From Lamellibrachia satsuma (Eukaryota; Annelida; Polychaeta; Sabellida; Siboglinidae): DNA of 64,000 nt. The notes under the pieces were generated by a model. The model was not told the DNA's origin. It saw only the letters and a program-made list of their open reading frames with translations, and ran no database searches. This document shows, one piece after another, positions 37,425 through 63,208 of this stretch. The DNA is taken from contig BSQZ01000028.1 of the NCBI GenBank assembly GCA_033239005.1, forward strand, positions 4,586,001-4,650,000. Direction: 5' to 3'. Numbering within the stretch: the first letter of the stretch is position 1; every line of letters starts with the position of its first letter. The translations under genes were made by a program, and so were the position numbers.

Positions 37425-37830
37425 ACTAGCAAAAATGCCCATCTCCGGGACGGTGTAACTTGGTAGTTCATACGTGACAGTCATGATAGCAATGTTTACC
37501 AAATAGGTGATCGCTAATATAAACCGCCCACATAGTTAACTGTTATGTGCCAGATGGCGCTACGTTCTCTCAAACGGTTTACGTACCGAAGTATTCGCCG
37601 CTCGCGGGCGCGCGTGGTTTCTGCAGTTGTTGGAAATTAACGTTTTACGTAGCGAGCAATTGTATTATCGTAATAACCACTAAGAACCCTTGATATACGG
37701 AGTATTTCGAAAACAATAAAGGCGTTATGTTTCATACGTGGAGTCGTAGATTAATCCCTGAAAGTTTGGCGTCCGAGGTGCAATTCGTCTAGAAGGAAAA
37801 CGTTAACATAATCACATACAAACATACGCT
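37425..37830 (+). repeat. Interspersed repeat family R2, diverged copy
   Basis: The start (CTAGCAAAAATGCCCATC, CGGTGTAACTTGGTAGTT) and the end (GGAGTCGTAGATTAATCCC, GAAAGTTTGGCGTC) match other R2 copies; the middle does not. The end runs into a short CATAC-rich stretch. Confidence 0.45.
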
Positions 37831-39162
37831 AGCTCGATTATAGTTAGATACCAAGTGACGAATCCTAAAAAGTAATCAAGTCTACTGTTTCGAAATGCAT
37901 GACGTCATAGCAGGCTGCCACGTAGAACAATCCCGCCAGCTTGTTTCCAAGCGAAGACATAACTTACGTCACTAGCGGTTTGATCTTTGTGTGTTTTGCT
38001 TTGGTGAGCCTCCCTATGACCTGATCGTATTATTTATCATAATTGTATGGTAAGGTATTGCCTATGAGTGGACGATGGCGCTTTCCTGTGCAATCGAAAT
38101 AACTAAAAACTAACTTATTTCGTAATAAACCAGAAAACGTGATTAAAAGACGGCTTGGAATCACAACCTTAATGTAAGTCATCCATTGTTATTTACCATA
38201 CACCCACCAGCCGAGCAACTCACCATATAACCACTGCCTAACACTGATTATAAACTCAAAATGGACGGTTGGCGGAGTGATATGAACAATTTGTTGGCTG
38301 TGCGACGCCAATGTTGTTTACGACACAAACCATTTGTGTACATCAAATCGTTATCGTGTTTCTAATCAATTGTCAACCCCAAATTCACGCGAAGGTTGAT
38401 CAGTTCCATGCATAGAATTTCGTCCTTGATGTAGCCATCGTTATTGACACACGCCTCGTTTCCGATCCATTATTGTCGTAAACCATGTCCAGTTTTAAAT
38501 ATAGCACGAACGTAACATGCTTTGAAATGTCTTTATCGTTGCATTTTATATCAAACCATCCTATAATTGTTCAGAATCGATTATGTAGTTATAGTGATGT
38601 TAGTCTATGCTGGCTAATAAGTGCCATCCCTTTACGGTAGAGTATATGCAGTCCCTACATAGGGATTGGTTCACTTAAGGTAGCTTATTGTTGACAGACG
38701 AGTCAATAAATTTATATACTGTGCAATGTGGCACTTAGTAATGTACATTTTCATATAACTTATTATTTGTCATTGCATCATGACTGAATACCAGCGACAC
38801 ACCGGAGTCCCATCAATATCTAAATGGATGTTTTGCTAAAGTTGAACATGTTGTATGTAGTACTACTAAGTAATACATCTGGCATTAACGACTTTTATTT
38901 CGGTGAATAAACATTCAAATAGTATGCACAAATATTATTGTAATTTCTACGAACGTGACCATGTTTTCGTTGGTTGTGAATAGTTGATTTAAAAACCCGT
39001 ATCGTGTTACGGTGTCCTATGATAGGACTTCCATATACTTCAGACTGCACCAGTGAGGTAAAGAGGGGATCCTGACGACTGAGCAACCCATGATCTTAAT
39101 ACACTTCGCTTGTTCCCCGGAGATGACATTCAAATGGCGCAAATCATTGTCTTGAGAGGAGG

Positions 39163-39870
39163 ATGGAAGAAGTTTTCCGACTTATGAGTTTACATATTAC
39201 ATTCCATAAAAATGAGACAGATAAACAAAGTTTACAGGATGTTCTAGATAAATTTATTAAATGGTCTGAAAATGGCAAATGTTTTTCAATTTGGGAAATG
39301 TACATTCATGCACGTAGGACATGGAAACATGGACGAAGAATATAAAATGAGGCATGCTACTCTAATTAGGACCTTATAAGAAAAGGACTTGGGAGTAACA
39401 TTAATGCTGACATCAATGCTTCAGAGCAATGTGGGATTGCTGCTTCGAAAGTTAATCAAATTGTAAGGCTAATTATGAGAACTATCACATATACGGAATA
39501 ACAGCAAATGAGGCCATTGTCGTAAGAACGACATAGATTATCTAGAAAGGATACAAGAGCAACTAAAAGAATTCCAGAACTGAAAAACTTTAGTTATGAA
39601 AGCCGCTTATTAGAATGTGATTTGACGACACTAGAGACCAGGAGACTAAGAGGAGACCAAATAAAAGTGTTTAGAATAGTAAATGGTTATGATGATATTT
39701 ATAGGAACATGTTCTTCAAACATAAAAAAGGCAGTAGAACCAAAGGACACAAAGCAGCATTAGTCATGCACCAATGTGGCTTGGACATTACAAAGTACTC
39801 TTTCTCGGAGAGCGTAATAAATTAATGGAACAACTGTTGATTGATTGTGTTAATGCTAGTAATGTTTCCC
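39163..39870 (+). pseudogene. LINE reverse transcriptase C-terminal remnant in copy C
   Basis: Frames include LQDVLDKFIKWSENGKCFS, TTLETRRLRGDQIKVFRIVN and GSRTKGHKAALV, interrupted by stops and shifts. The motif order matches jockey/CR1-type reverse transcriptase ends. Confidence 0.75.
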
Positions 39871-40654
39871 TGTCCCCTTACTTCTGGAACTTGTAGTTTT
39901 TGGTGACAATCTTATTAAATCTTGTTATATCTGGTTAAATCTAGAGATCGGAACATCAATCCATTCAAATACTAGTTTGTACTTGTTCAGAATCGATTAT
40001 ATATATATTCGTTATAGTGATTTATCATACTAGCTTTTATCGCCCAACATGTGTTAATACAATCCTTTAAACATTTCAACACAGCTGAGTATTTTTGTGC
40101 AGAAAATAAATTTAACGTAGCGGTTTCAATTTTAAGTATGCCAATGTGAAGATGTCACATGGCAGGCACGTTGTTCTGTGACATTTACGGGCGGGTCGTT
40201 GACTGTGAGTTTGCGTCCATCGATAGGTAGTAAAACTTATGTTAATACGTGTCCACCAGTGCAAATGCACGTACACCTCACAAATGTCCATATAACTAGA
40301 ATAAAGACGACCGGGTCTCACCTGGGCAACATACAGATACAAAGTCAGGGGTCATACGGATACGTTATTTCATCTGATGTTTGTAAAATTCGTCTTCGAT
40401 CTCATTTCTATTATACAAAATATAAAATATAAAGTGTTGAACCACCTGCCTGTTTCAATATAAATTCTGCATTGCTAAGTCTAATTTCAGTAAATCGTAA
40501 CTAGGCAATCATAACGCACGTGACATGATTGTGTAGTTACGTAAAACTAACGTCATCGCAAATCAGTCTGACGTGTGATCAGTTCGCGTGGGCAAAACAC
40601 CCTCTTTTAATTGGTGCAGTAACAATGGCATTACAGTGATCATTGTTAGCGCAC

Positions 40655-40760
40655 GTGTGTGTGTGTGCGTGCGCGCGTGTGTGTGTGTGTGTTTGTGTAT
40701 GTGTGCATTTGCATATGTTTGTTTGTGTGAGTGCCTGGGTGCGTGCGTGCGGTGCGTGGG
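40655..40760. repeat. GT-rich simple repeat
   Basis: (GT)n with GCGC and TTTG interruptions. Confidence 0.9.
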
Positions 40761-40842
40761 TGCATTTGCTCTCCAGTATCATGGTACAATTTGACAAGCT
40801 AGTGACAACAAATGCTGTGACATCTAATTATAATCGACCATG

Positions 40843-41092
40843 AGTATGTGTGTTTGTGTGTATGTTTGTATGTGTGGTTGCATGTATGTTTGTATGTGTG
40901 TTTGTATGTTTGTTTGTTTGTATGTATGTTTGTATGTGTGTTTGTATGTGTGTTTGTATGTATGTTTGTATGTGTGTTTGTATGTTTGTTTGTATGTATG
41001 TTTGTATGTATGTATATGTGTTTGTATATATGTTTGTATGTGTATTTGTATGTGTGTTTGTATGTATGTTAGTATGTGTGTTTGTATGCTGT
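40843..41092. repeat. (TGTT)/(TATG) degenerate tetranucleotide array
   Basis: GTTTGTATGT-type blocks over 250 bp. Frames open in all phases give CMFVCMYVC-type artefact ORFs. It abuts the end of an inverted R2 copy. Confidence 0.93.
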
Positions 41093-41096
41093 GTTA

Positions 41097-41460
41097 CTCC
41101 TCCTAAACGCTTTGCATGTCGGGCGCCAAAGTGTCATGGGTTCGTCTACGCTCCCACGGCCGGGTTGTCTCAGTAAAAAAAAAATTCGAAATTCACCCTG
41201 CTATTGACCTTTCTGCGAACAATCGATTTACCGTTTGTAGTCTTTATGTACAACTGTCCGCAACGCTATTCGAACAATTACGTCCAACTGTTGACGACGT
41301 CATACGGCGTTTCTTCGATTGTCCGAAGTTACGTAAAGACAAGGGTAAGACGTCGCTAGACGTTACTGCCAGTATAACGTCGCAATTCCGAGAGTAGGAT
41401 TCCCACAAGCCTTCGAGGGCACAAAGTACCAAGGCCTAGATGGATATCTCCGTGAAATGT
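41097..41460 (-). repeat. Interspersed repeat family R2, copy inside composite repeat C
   Basis: The reverse complement contains ATATCCATCTAGGCCTTGG, CTCTCGGAATTGCGACG, CTAGCGACGTC and TCGAAGAAACGCC, as at 48.3 kb. Its outer end (CTTTGCATGTC...) touches the TATG array. Confidence 0.6.
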
Positions 41461-43504
41461 TATAAATGTAGTTAATAGCAACAGCAAACACGACACCGAT
41501 TGCCAGAATGAACTAGTAAAATGCCCGGTGTTGGATGAAAATTGACGCATTACACGAAACCCGTCATATCGATGTTAAGTAAATTACACATTGATGAAAT
41601 TACACATTTATGGCCGACGCACCTTTCCACTGTGCAATAAAACTACCGTAATGACGTACGCCCAACATCGCGTCTGTTGTCACCTTTTCAGCCCTTGACG
41701 TGTGCCCCCAGTAAATACCCGTCAACTGTTCTATTACTTGTAGATTGACAGTTTTTATGGGGCACGACGTTGACAAGTCTATAGACAGTCGCACCTGAGG
41801 CTCGCCGGGGACTATGTTCCATTGTCAGTTCTAATGCACCGATTGTTATCTAACACTTGTTAATGTCTATGGTTGCGTTCTAGTCATTCAACCAGCTGAC
41901 CTTCTCCATGGGGTGGCATTGCTTCGTGCATTGGAATGGTCACATGAATGAGACACAGTCTGGGCGGAAATAAAGTGACGCACAGTTTATGCGATTTATG
42001 ATATGTTGTACTTGGCCGGTTAGAAATCAGGTAATGACTGACTTAAGACACTCGTAAACCAGCGAAATGGCTGCCACTGTTAAATAGACGGTGATGCAAT
42101 GCTTTGTTATAAAGTGTTATCGTTGACATTAACCATACCATCATTGTCGTCAACGTTATCGTCATCCATGTCACCACCATCGCTATTAACATTAGGGTTG
42201 GAAGGCATCATGCGTAAAATCAGTCATGCGTGGAGAAGCAACCCGCATTCTTTGCTGGCTTCAAGCGATGTTACTCGCGTGGTATCGATTACAATCGGCT
42301 GCAACCGATAACATTTTACTATCGTTTGGGATTGTTGACACTCCGCACAATTGTTAATGTAACAAACGAAAATAATCTATATATAAACAAGCGGTTTGCA
42401 CGGCACCGGAAATTTCACCAGAAATAACGTTGACTTATACATAATTAATTCACTGATGATGAAAGACGTTAAAAACAAATAAAAACGTTAGTTGCACTGT
42501 GCACAGCAGATTGTTTTGCTACAACCAACGTAAGTGTAAACGAATATGTCAACGCTCAGTTGGAAGGAAATCACAGGAACAAACAAATGAAACAAGCACA
42601 CGGCGAAATAGCTGAAGAAATGAAATCTCGAAGTTATAGGAATTTCAGTATAACCGAGAATACATTTCAATCCGCCGCCAAATGTACTAACTGCATCCAT
42701 CTTGCAACACACGTGACATTCTTATCGTGTGATTATGATTGTGTGATCACGTGCATTGCTTTAAAACGAAGCCCTATCGATAGGGAACTAGCGCTGCTGA
42801 TACACCGACATAGTATCGGTTAGAAATCAGCCAATATAATCCGACCTGCTCGCGAGCAGGTAGTATTTGCCATCGGCTGCAACCAATAGTTCTGAAAACT
42901 GCGGTGACACACCAAGCTCCCATCGGTTGCAATCGATTGCAACCCAAAGGGGTGCTTGGTGTGTTATTTCTGCAATAACTTACCGGGTGGAAACACCCAG
43001 CATCGTATACATTGGTAACGGGAGAAACATCGTGCGAATTGTATCTTGTTGAATCACATGTCTCAGGGTTAAGCAAAACTGAAAAAAGGAGGATAGACGA
43101 AGTGACTTGCTCATAAGGAAACTAAACAACTAAGATAACCAGCATAGCCATGTTGTTCGCGCTCTACAATATGCCGTGATGCCGTATAGATTACGTATTA
43201 CGACGTAACCATTACGTAACCTACGTAACCGCTCTCTCCGTCGCTCTCATTAATGTCAATGACAACACAGAGCAAAGCGTTGTAACACCTTCCACTTAGC
43301 AATTCTACTAAACAGTACATCACTATTCCTCGTGATATAATAATAGAAAACCAATTAGTAGGTTGTGCAGCAATAAGCAAAGGTAAACAGACGTGTTGCT
43401 TCATCGATGTTTATTTTTAAAATCGTCTGCAGCAGCAGCAGTGTTCGTGTTATACATATTGTGGAATAGTTTAATGCCCTCCACGATGGCGACGTGATAC
43501 AGTA

Positions 43505-44522
43505 ATAACTGTTTCATAACGAGATATATATCGAATTATAACACGTCTTGTTCTAGTATGATGATATTATAAACATATGGTGCACATAGACAGGCACAAG
43601 GTGGCGTCGTAGAACGAAAGACGATGAATATATAATACTGACAACAGATTGTTTTTTCATGTTGTCGTAAGTCAATGAAGCGTAAGTTTTGTTTTCAGGT
43701 TTGTGACACTGTCATATAGGACCTGTCTAGGTTAATTATCATAGCAACACTGTGAAACTGTTTGACTTCGTAGGCAGTTATCGGCTTTCATAAAGATAAA
43801 CACCGAGATACGTTGACGCACGGCGGACAAGCTGCGAGGTGTCGCCGACACTCCGTCTCCACGTCGCAGTCGCTGTCACCGCTGGTCTACAGACACGGCG
43901 TTCTGGAAGAGAAACAAACACCCAACATGTGAAAGTTCCCTCATCAATTAATTTAGCCCATCGCTAATCAGGTTCGTTGATGTTCAAATATGTAAAGTGT
44001 GAATAGTTTAAAAATGGGCAGTTGGCTGAATAAAGGAGTTCATAATTTTTTTAACATCAACAGAATTGACTTCGTAAAGTCAGGTAACTTTCGAAATATA
44101 AATAGCCTTATGTTATAATATGTTATCATATGTCATGGTATGTCATAGTATGTCATAGTATGTTATAGTATGTTACAGTATGTTATAGTATGTTATAATA
44201 TGTTATAGTATGGTATATTATGTATATAAGCGGGAAAATTTTTGCTCCTTTTTTGCTTAATTTTGACCACATCCGACGACGAAAATGAAGATACTAAAAA
44301 CATTGATGATAACAATAATACTAGTTAAAACAATGATGATAACAATAATACTAGTTTCTCAACCCGGCGCCAACCGACGAAATTCATATCGCGTCGCATC
44401 GCACTTAACAGGGTTAATGAATACTTTCGACATAAATTCCAGCCTGTCAGTAGTTTATGACTACGGCAGCTTATTTTAGTGGTGCTTACGACGCTATGTG
44501 TAGAGATATTCTGAAGCTGTTG
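43505..44522. other. Intergenic, with short tandem repeats
   Basis: A 10-bp unit (TATGTTATAG/TATGTCATAG) runs about 12 times at 44,106-44,222, and ATGATAACAATAATACTAGT is duplicated at 44,308-44,357. Otherwise nothing recognised. Confidence 0.7.
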
Positions 44523-45247
44523 TTAACTTTCTAATAATGGTGTCAATAAAACCGATAAATCGAGTACGTACGCGTCAATGAATTCTTCACAGTGCATTCC
44601 ATAGGGGAAGGAGCATTGCAGGCATCGGACGCAAGCACCATTGCAGACTTTCTGCACCGGTCCTTTACCACCGAGACTCATTCGTATTTTGCCATGTCCT
44701 CTGTCGTATACGCAGAAAATCTCGAACATTTCTCCACTCCCTGAAACGAGACGAGCAAAAGTCGAATTCACAATTTAAAGTTAGTGCCTGCAAATAACTT
44801 AGAAAATAATTTTAAATGATATCCAGCATGGATTGGTGGAGACAGAATCCATTGGCTGTTGCGTATCTAGGATCTCGTAATGGAGAGGTCTTGGTCACCG
44901 ATTAGTTTACCATGTTACCAAGTGATGGCACAACACGTTACATAAGATTGAGAAAATACAAGGCCCAATGCCACCCCACCCCTCCCAAGGCCCAATGCCA
45001 CCCCAAATACGCCACTGTTCACCAGGTGATGCGACGATGGAGAGAAAACCCAAATGGGGGTCTACTTACTCTCAAACTCGAAGCGGTCGACCATAACGAG
45101 AGAACCCCCGACAGCCCACTGGACGGGTGGAGGGGCAACAGTTCCATCATCGTCGTCGTCATCGTCGTCGTCTCCATTGGCCGACGCGAAGGCAACGAAC
45201 AAGCAACAAACGACGAACAGCGCAAACAACTTCTTGGGAGACGCCAT
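44523..45247 (-). CDS. Secreted acidic cysteine-rich protein, two exons, 131 residues, family unknown
   Basis: Exon 1 (45,070-45,247) and exon 2 (44,523-44,740) join in phase across a 329-bp intron (donor GTAAGT, acceptor cgtctcgtttcag) at a split Arg codon. The start is MASPKKLFALFVV, a signal peptide with a likely cut after FASA (residue 23). Then come nine consecutive Asp, a PPP turn, VQWAVGGSLVMVDRFEFE and a C-terminal half with six Cys: FCVYDRGHGK, VCNGACVRCLQC and GMHCEEF. Six Cys would allow three disulphides. It is not a TE protein, has clean splice sites and a core promoter 20-55 bp before the ATG. I do not recognise the family and infer no function beyond secretion. An upstream ATG at 45,286 lies before the predicted start of transcription. 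Confidence 0.8.
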
Positions 45248-45268
45248 CTTATCTCTGTACAGCTCGAG

Positions 45269-45301
45269 TGAAGACTCGGCTGCCAACGACGCCCTTATAT
45301 A
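45269..45301 (-). promoter_or_regulatory. Core promoter (TATA box and initiator) of the secreted-protein gene
   Basis: On the - strand CTATATAAGG gives a TATA box at 45,301-45,294. An initiator-like TTCACTC places a start at A 45,269, 32 bp from the first T of the box, the canonical distance. The predicted 5' UTR is only 21 nt before ATG at 45,247 (context AAGATGG). Confidence 0.75.
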
Positions 45302-45312
45302 GCGTCATAGAA

Positions 45313-45405
45313 ACGGCGGCGGTGGTGGTGGTGGTGTTGGTGGTGGGGTGGTGGTGGCGGTGGTGTTGGTGGCGGAGCGGGAGTGGTGGTGGCGGTGTCA
45401 GCAAG
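45313..45405 (+). promoter_or_regulatory. GGT-rich tract directly upstream of the TATA box
   Basis: About 90 bp of GGT/GGC triplets with runs of GGTGGTGGTGG and one GGGG on the + strand (template side of the - strand gene). It ends about 12 bp from the TATA box. It could form G-quadruplex or act as a GAGA/CACC-type element; its role is inference. Confidence 0.5.
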
Positions 45406-45414
45406 TGTCTTTCC

Positions 45415-46090
45415 AACCGAGGTAGGCACTCAATGCATTGTTGCCACTATACCATCCTGATTTGTTTAAACATACCCCATAAACAAGTGTTATACTTCAA
45501 TCAAAAAGATAACTTTCTAAAGTTGGGCACATTGAAAAGTACACCCTTTTCTATGGATGGTAGTTACATTCGGCAGGCTAGGAACATTTATCCCATTTTC
45601 AAGTCGATGGAATAAAATCAAATCATTTGTCCAACTTTGTGAATGAAAATATCATATTTCGGTACACTTAGTTAAAGTTCGCTACATAACCAAGCCCTGG
45701 CTTTAAGTTTCACCACTAGTTATATGGTGTGATCATCCGAAAAAGTGTAATTTTCGTAATATTTTCCGACGGTTCCATCTCCTCCCCTTCAACGTGGTCA
45801 GAGACGGATACTTCTGCTGCGCCGCCGTGTTGTAGGTATCACGATTAACGAATTTGTTACGGAATTCGACGAATATTGCGTGAATAAGTATCTTACAAAA
45901 CACATATTACGTGCATATCCCCGGTGTCCGTTTCATATTATTTGTCTTTGTCCGTTCCTTGTGCAGCATTTGACCCCTCTTGAATAATGCACCTACTGAC
46001 CAGCTAGGGACCACAGCTTGACGTCATCATATATATTGTTAGACTCATAATTCACGGTGTCCATTCGTGTCGTCTGTTGAATAAAACATT
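45415..46090. other. Intergenic, nothing recognised
   Basis: No gene or repeat recognised upstream of the GGT tract. Confidence 0.5.
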
Positions 46091-46097
46091 CGTCAAA

Positions 46098-46412
46098 ACG
46101 TCGTTGTGTCCGGGGAGTCGTTGTGTCCGGGGTGTCGTTGTGTCCGGGGTGTCGTTTTGTGCGGGGAGTCGTTGTGTCCGGGGAGTCGTTGTGTCCGGGG
46201 AGTATGTGTCCGGGGAGTCGTTGTGTCCGAGGAGTCGTTCTGTCCGGGGAGTCGTTGTGCCTGGGGAGTATGTGTCCGGGGAGTCGTTGTGTCCGGGGAG
46301 TCGTTCTGTCCAGGGAGTATGTGTCCGGGAAGTCGTTCTGTCCGGGGAGTATGTGTCCGGGGAATCGTTCTGTCCGGGGAATCGTTGTGTCTGGGGAGTC
46401 GTTGTGTCCGCG
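46098..46412 (+). repeat. 17-bp / 15-bp minisatellite, about 19 copies
   Basis: Units GTTGTGTCCGGGGAGTC (17 bp) and TATGTGTCCGGGGAG (15 bp) are interspersed. The mixture keeps several frames open on both strands, so the 100-128-codon ORFs here are artefacts. Confidence 0.93.
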
Positions 46413-46429
46413 ATCCAGAAGACATGTTT

Positions 46430-47450
46430 CTTATTCTTTTCTTTTACACTGACATGTAACTAGGCATAGCAGTAATAAAAGCAATGGATACGTATTTTTA
46501 ACCCATGTGATGTTGCTTACGTTCTCGGAAGCAACTGTATTTATATGTGTATGCGGAAAGATGTACACATTTGTTTACGTTATACAAAGTCACGGATTTG
46601 GCGATGGTCACATTATATGCTGCACACGGTGCATAGTAAACGCACATGTTGCGTAGTAAACAGAGCAGGTGGACGCGAATGGTCGATGAATCGTCAACGT
46701 CCATAGTTGATAACTCGATTTGAGTGTTTTAAAATAGGTATTATGATATCTGAGGTACAAACAACTGCATTGAGTTGCAAGACATCTCGGTGAAACATTT
46801 CATCGGCCTGCATGCGCGCTCCCTATGGCGGCTGTCGAGTTGGTTTGCTATGAAGGTGCCCCCAGGGTTTTTTCTGTATCCAACCATGCACACATAATGT
46901 TGAACCACGGGGCACACCGCTAGAGATATAAAAATCAACGATACGTCTGGACAGCCGAGTCTAAGCCAACATGTCTTATTTGAACTAATTAGGTCTACGT
47001 TATTTGCGCCACATTCTTCCATAACAGGCATTTTATGCGATAACCTTTCTAAGATCGATATGTTGTAAATTGGTACACGTTTTAGAACTTTGACACAGTG
47101 TGACAGGTGGAGGCGACATCTCACGGAGTCACCTGAGACCTTTAAGACGTTTGATCTTTGAGAAAACCGCCTTGTAGGCGTTGTCGACGACGTCTACGTA
47201 TGTCCATGTGATTAACAGCATTCTCGACCACACTAAAACGTGCACAGTTGAGATGCGCAAACATAAACATCTGACACAACGACTTTTATATTCCTATCTC
47301 TCACTCACTCACTTTGTTCTTTTGTTAGTCTTTATTTCACTGACCTTCACTTCCCCATTATTATTCTGCCTACCCTTTATGCACTGATCACTATTAGCCC
47401 TTAGATCGACCCTGCATTATACCCCTTTGAGTATAAAGCAGGGTGGAGCT
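46430..47450. other. Intergenic; one unassigned 127-codon open frame
   Basis: An open frame at 46,741-47,124 (-) is Cys-containing (MPVMEECGANNVDL, SNKTCWLRLGCPDVSL) but shows no recognisable family, no signal peptide and no convincing splice borders. Confidence 0.35.

Positions 47451-47454
<4 letters not shown>

Positions 47455-47519
<65 letters not shown>
47455..47519. repeat. (GT)n microsatellite
   Basis: About 32 GT dinucleotides, followed by palindromes and, at 47,650-47,760, a (GA)n-rich stretch. Confidence 0.97.
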
Positions 47520-47520
<1 letters not shown>

Positions 47521-47567
47521 GCGTATGTGAGGGAGATATATAGGTTACCTATCTTTCTCCCTCACAT

Positions 47568-47606
47568 GCACGCACGCACTACCTATCATAGGTAGTGCGT
47601 GCGTGC
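47568..47606. repeat. Perfect 19-bp palindrome with one-base spacer
   Basis: GCACGCACGCACTACCTAT, a central C, then its exact reverse complement. A second imperfect hairpin (GAGGGAGA to TCTCCCTC) lies immediately before it at 47,529-47,563. Confidence 0.9.
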
Positions 47607-48294
47607 GTGTGTACGTGCGTGTGTGCGTGCGTGCTTGCGTGTTTGTGAGTGAAGATAGAGAGAGAGAATGTATGTGTATGTGCGTGGGGGGTAGAACGAA
47701 AGAGAGAGAGCAGGAGTGAGAGAGTGAGAGAGAGAGAGAGAGCGCAGAGACGTGGGAGAGGAGGGAGCCTGCCATGTCATCGGGAGAGTATAATCGGGCG
47801 ACATGCTGAGTTGTGTCAATGATAGTGTGATGTCGTTTAGAAACATGTTATAACGTGATGTCGCTTAGATACATCTTATAATGACTCACACAAACCACAC
47901 ATGATAAGTTTCGTTTAGGTTTGGATGGAAAATACCGTACCATTTTAGTTGCAACTATAGATGCAAACGGCTGAAAACTATTTACACCTATCGTAATAGA
48001 AATAGAAAAACCAAAACACAGGATATTTAAACGGATATATATGTTTATTTTGCAGCGAACATACATACGCATATGTGCACACGCATTGTCGACAACGTTA
48101 TATCCACTATTGTGCTGTGAAATTTAATTAGTCTATCAAAACGAACGATTGCAAACTAAGCTAATAATATGCAGGTAAAGCAACAGTGAGATTAAAGAAT
48201 ACAATAATGCTGCATTGTACTGTAATTAGTAACTGTATATTAAATTACCAATTTAAAGTTATACTACATGCACTAAGCTATACACACAATAGCA

Positions 48295-48629
48295 ATAGTT
48301 ACAATCACAGAAATATCCACCTATGCAGTGGTACTTGGTGCTGCCAGTCAAACTCTCGAAATTGCGACGTAATAATTGCAGTCGTAGTAATATCTAGCGA
48401 CGCCTTGCACTTGTATTACGTAACTTGGGACAATCGAAGAAAAGACGCATGACACTGTGAACAATTGAACGTCATTGTTCACGTTGCGTTACGGACAGTT
48501 GTACGTAATAACTACTTGAATGATAAAATAATAAATGATAATAGCAGGGTGAATTTCGAAAAAATAAAACTGTGAATCCATGGGGTCGTAGATGAACCCC
48601 TGGAAGTTTGACGTTCTAGATGCAAAGCA

Positions 48630-48640
<11 letters not shown>
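48295..48640 (+). repeat. Interspersed repeat family R2, copy 4
   Basis: Blocks ATATCCACCTATGCAGTGG, TACTTGGTGCTGCCAGTC, CTCTCGAAATTGCGACG, TATCTAGCGACGCC and GTTACGGACAGTTGTACGTA match the 20.6-kb and 41-kb copies. Its end GATGCAAAGCATGCATACG runs into a CATA/CGCA/CA microsatellite. Confidence 0.65.
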
Positions 48641-48781
<141 letters not shown>

Positions 48782-49034
48782 TATACTTGCTGGATTATAA
48801 TAAGAAGGCCGGCACATGTATTCTTCAACTCCACGTGGCAGCGACCAATGATCCTACAACACTATTCTATTGTTACTAAATCGATCTCAAGCTGCCATAA
48901 CAGATGAAAATACCACAAATGTCCATTCGATTCAGCAATACGAACGAACGCCACATCAAAAATAATATTGTATGCCTACGCTAAAAACGTAACCCTGGGT
49001 TAATAAACCATTTTATGTAATTGGGGTGTTTAAT

Positions 49035-49165
49035 TAGTTAGGCGAGGTGTCGCACAGCCGTCCAATCTTTCATACAACTCCGCCAGCCATCCATGTTTAA
49101 CTTATAATCAAGCTAACGTTGTGGCGGTGGTGATATGGTGAGTGGCGTCACTGTAGGGGAATGTG
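49035..49165 (+). repeat. Fragment related to composite repeat copies A and C
   Basis: TCGCACAGCCGTCCAATC, then TAATCAAGCTAACGTTGTGG and GATATGGTGAGTGGCGTCAC matches 28,235-28,335 and in part 38,270-38,310. It ends just short of the receptor stop codon. Confidence 0.6.
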
Positions 49166-49170
49166 TGTAG

Positions 49171-63173
<14,003 letters not shown>

Positions 63174-63208
63174 CTGTGGAAGAAATGTAACGGTTGCTGT
63201 AAACGATA

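Larger units (their letters stand above)
37915..43500 (+). mobile_element. Long composite repeat, copy C
   Basis: 37,915-38,400 corresponds to 28,860-28,050 of copy A. 39,163-39,870 is a reverse-transcriptase C-terminus (LDKFIKWSENGK, LETRRLRGDQIKVFRIVNGY, then KYSFSESVIN). 40,090-43,490 follows copy B, with about 1.15 kb extra at 40,266-41,420 and no SINE at about 40,180. All coding parts are broken. Confidence 0.72.

Noticed and set aside
40643..41176. ORFs rich in Val-Cys-Met-Tyr
   Set aside because: Translation of GT and TGTT/TATG simple repeats.
45287..45290. Upstream in-frame ATG at 45,286 as the start of the secreted protein
   Set aside because: It lies 5' of the predicted transcription start (45,269) and would place 13 residues before the signal peptide; the ATG at 45,247 is preferred.
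46741..47124. 127-codon ORF on the - strand with several cysteines
   Set aside because: Some resemblance to secreted Cys-rich domains was considered, but spacing fits no family I can name, and there is no signal peptide or clear splice border.
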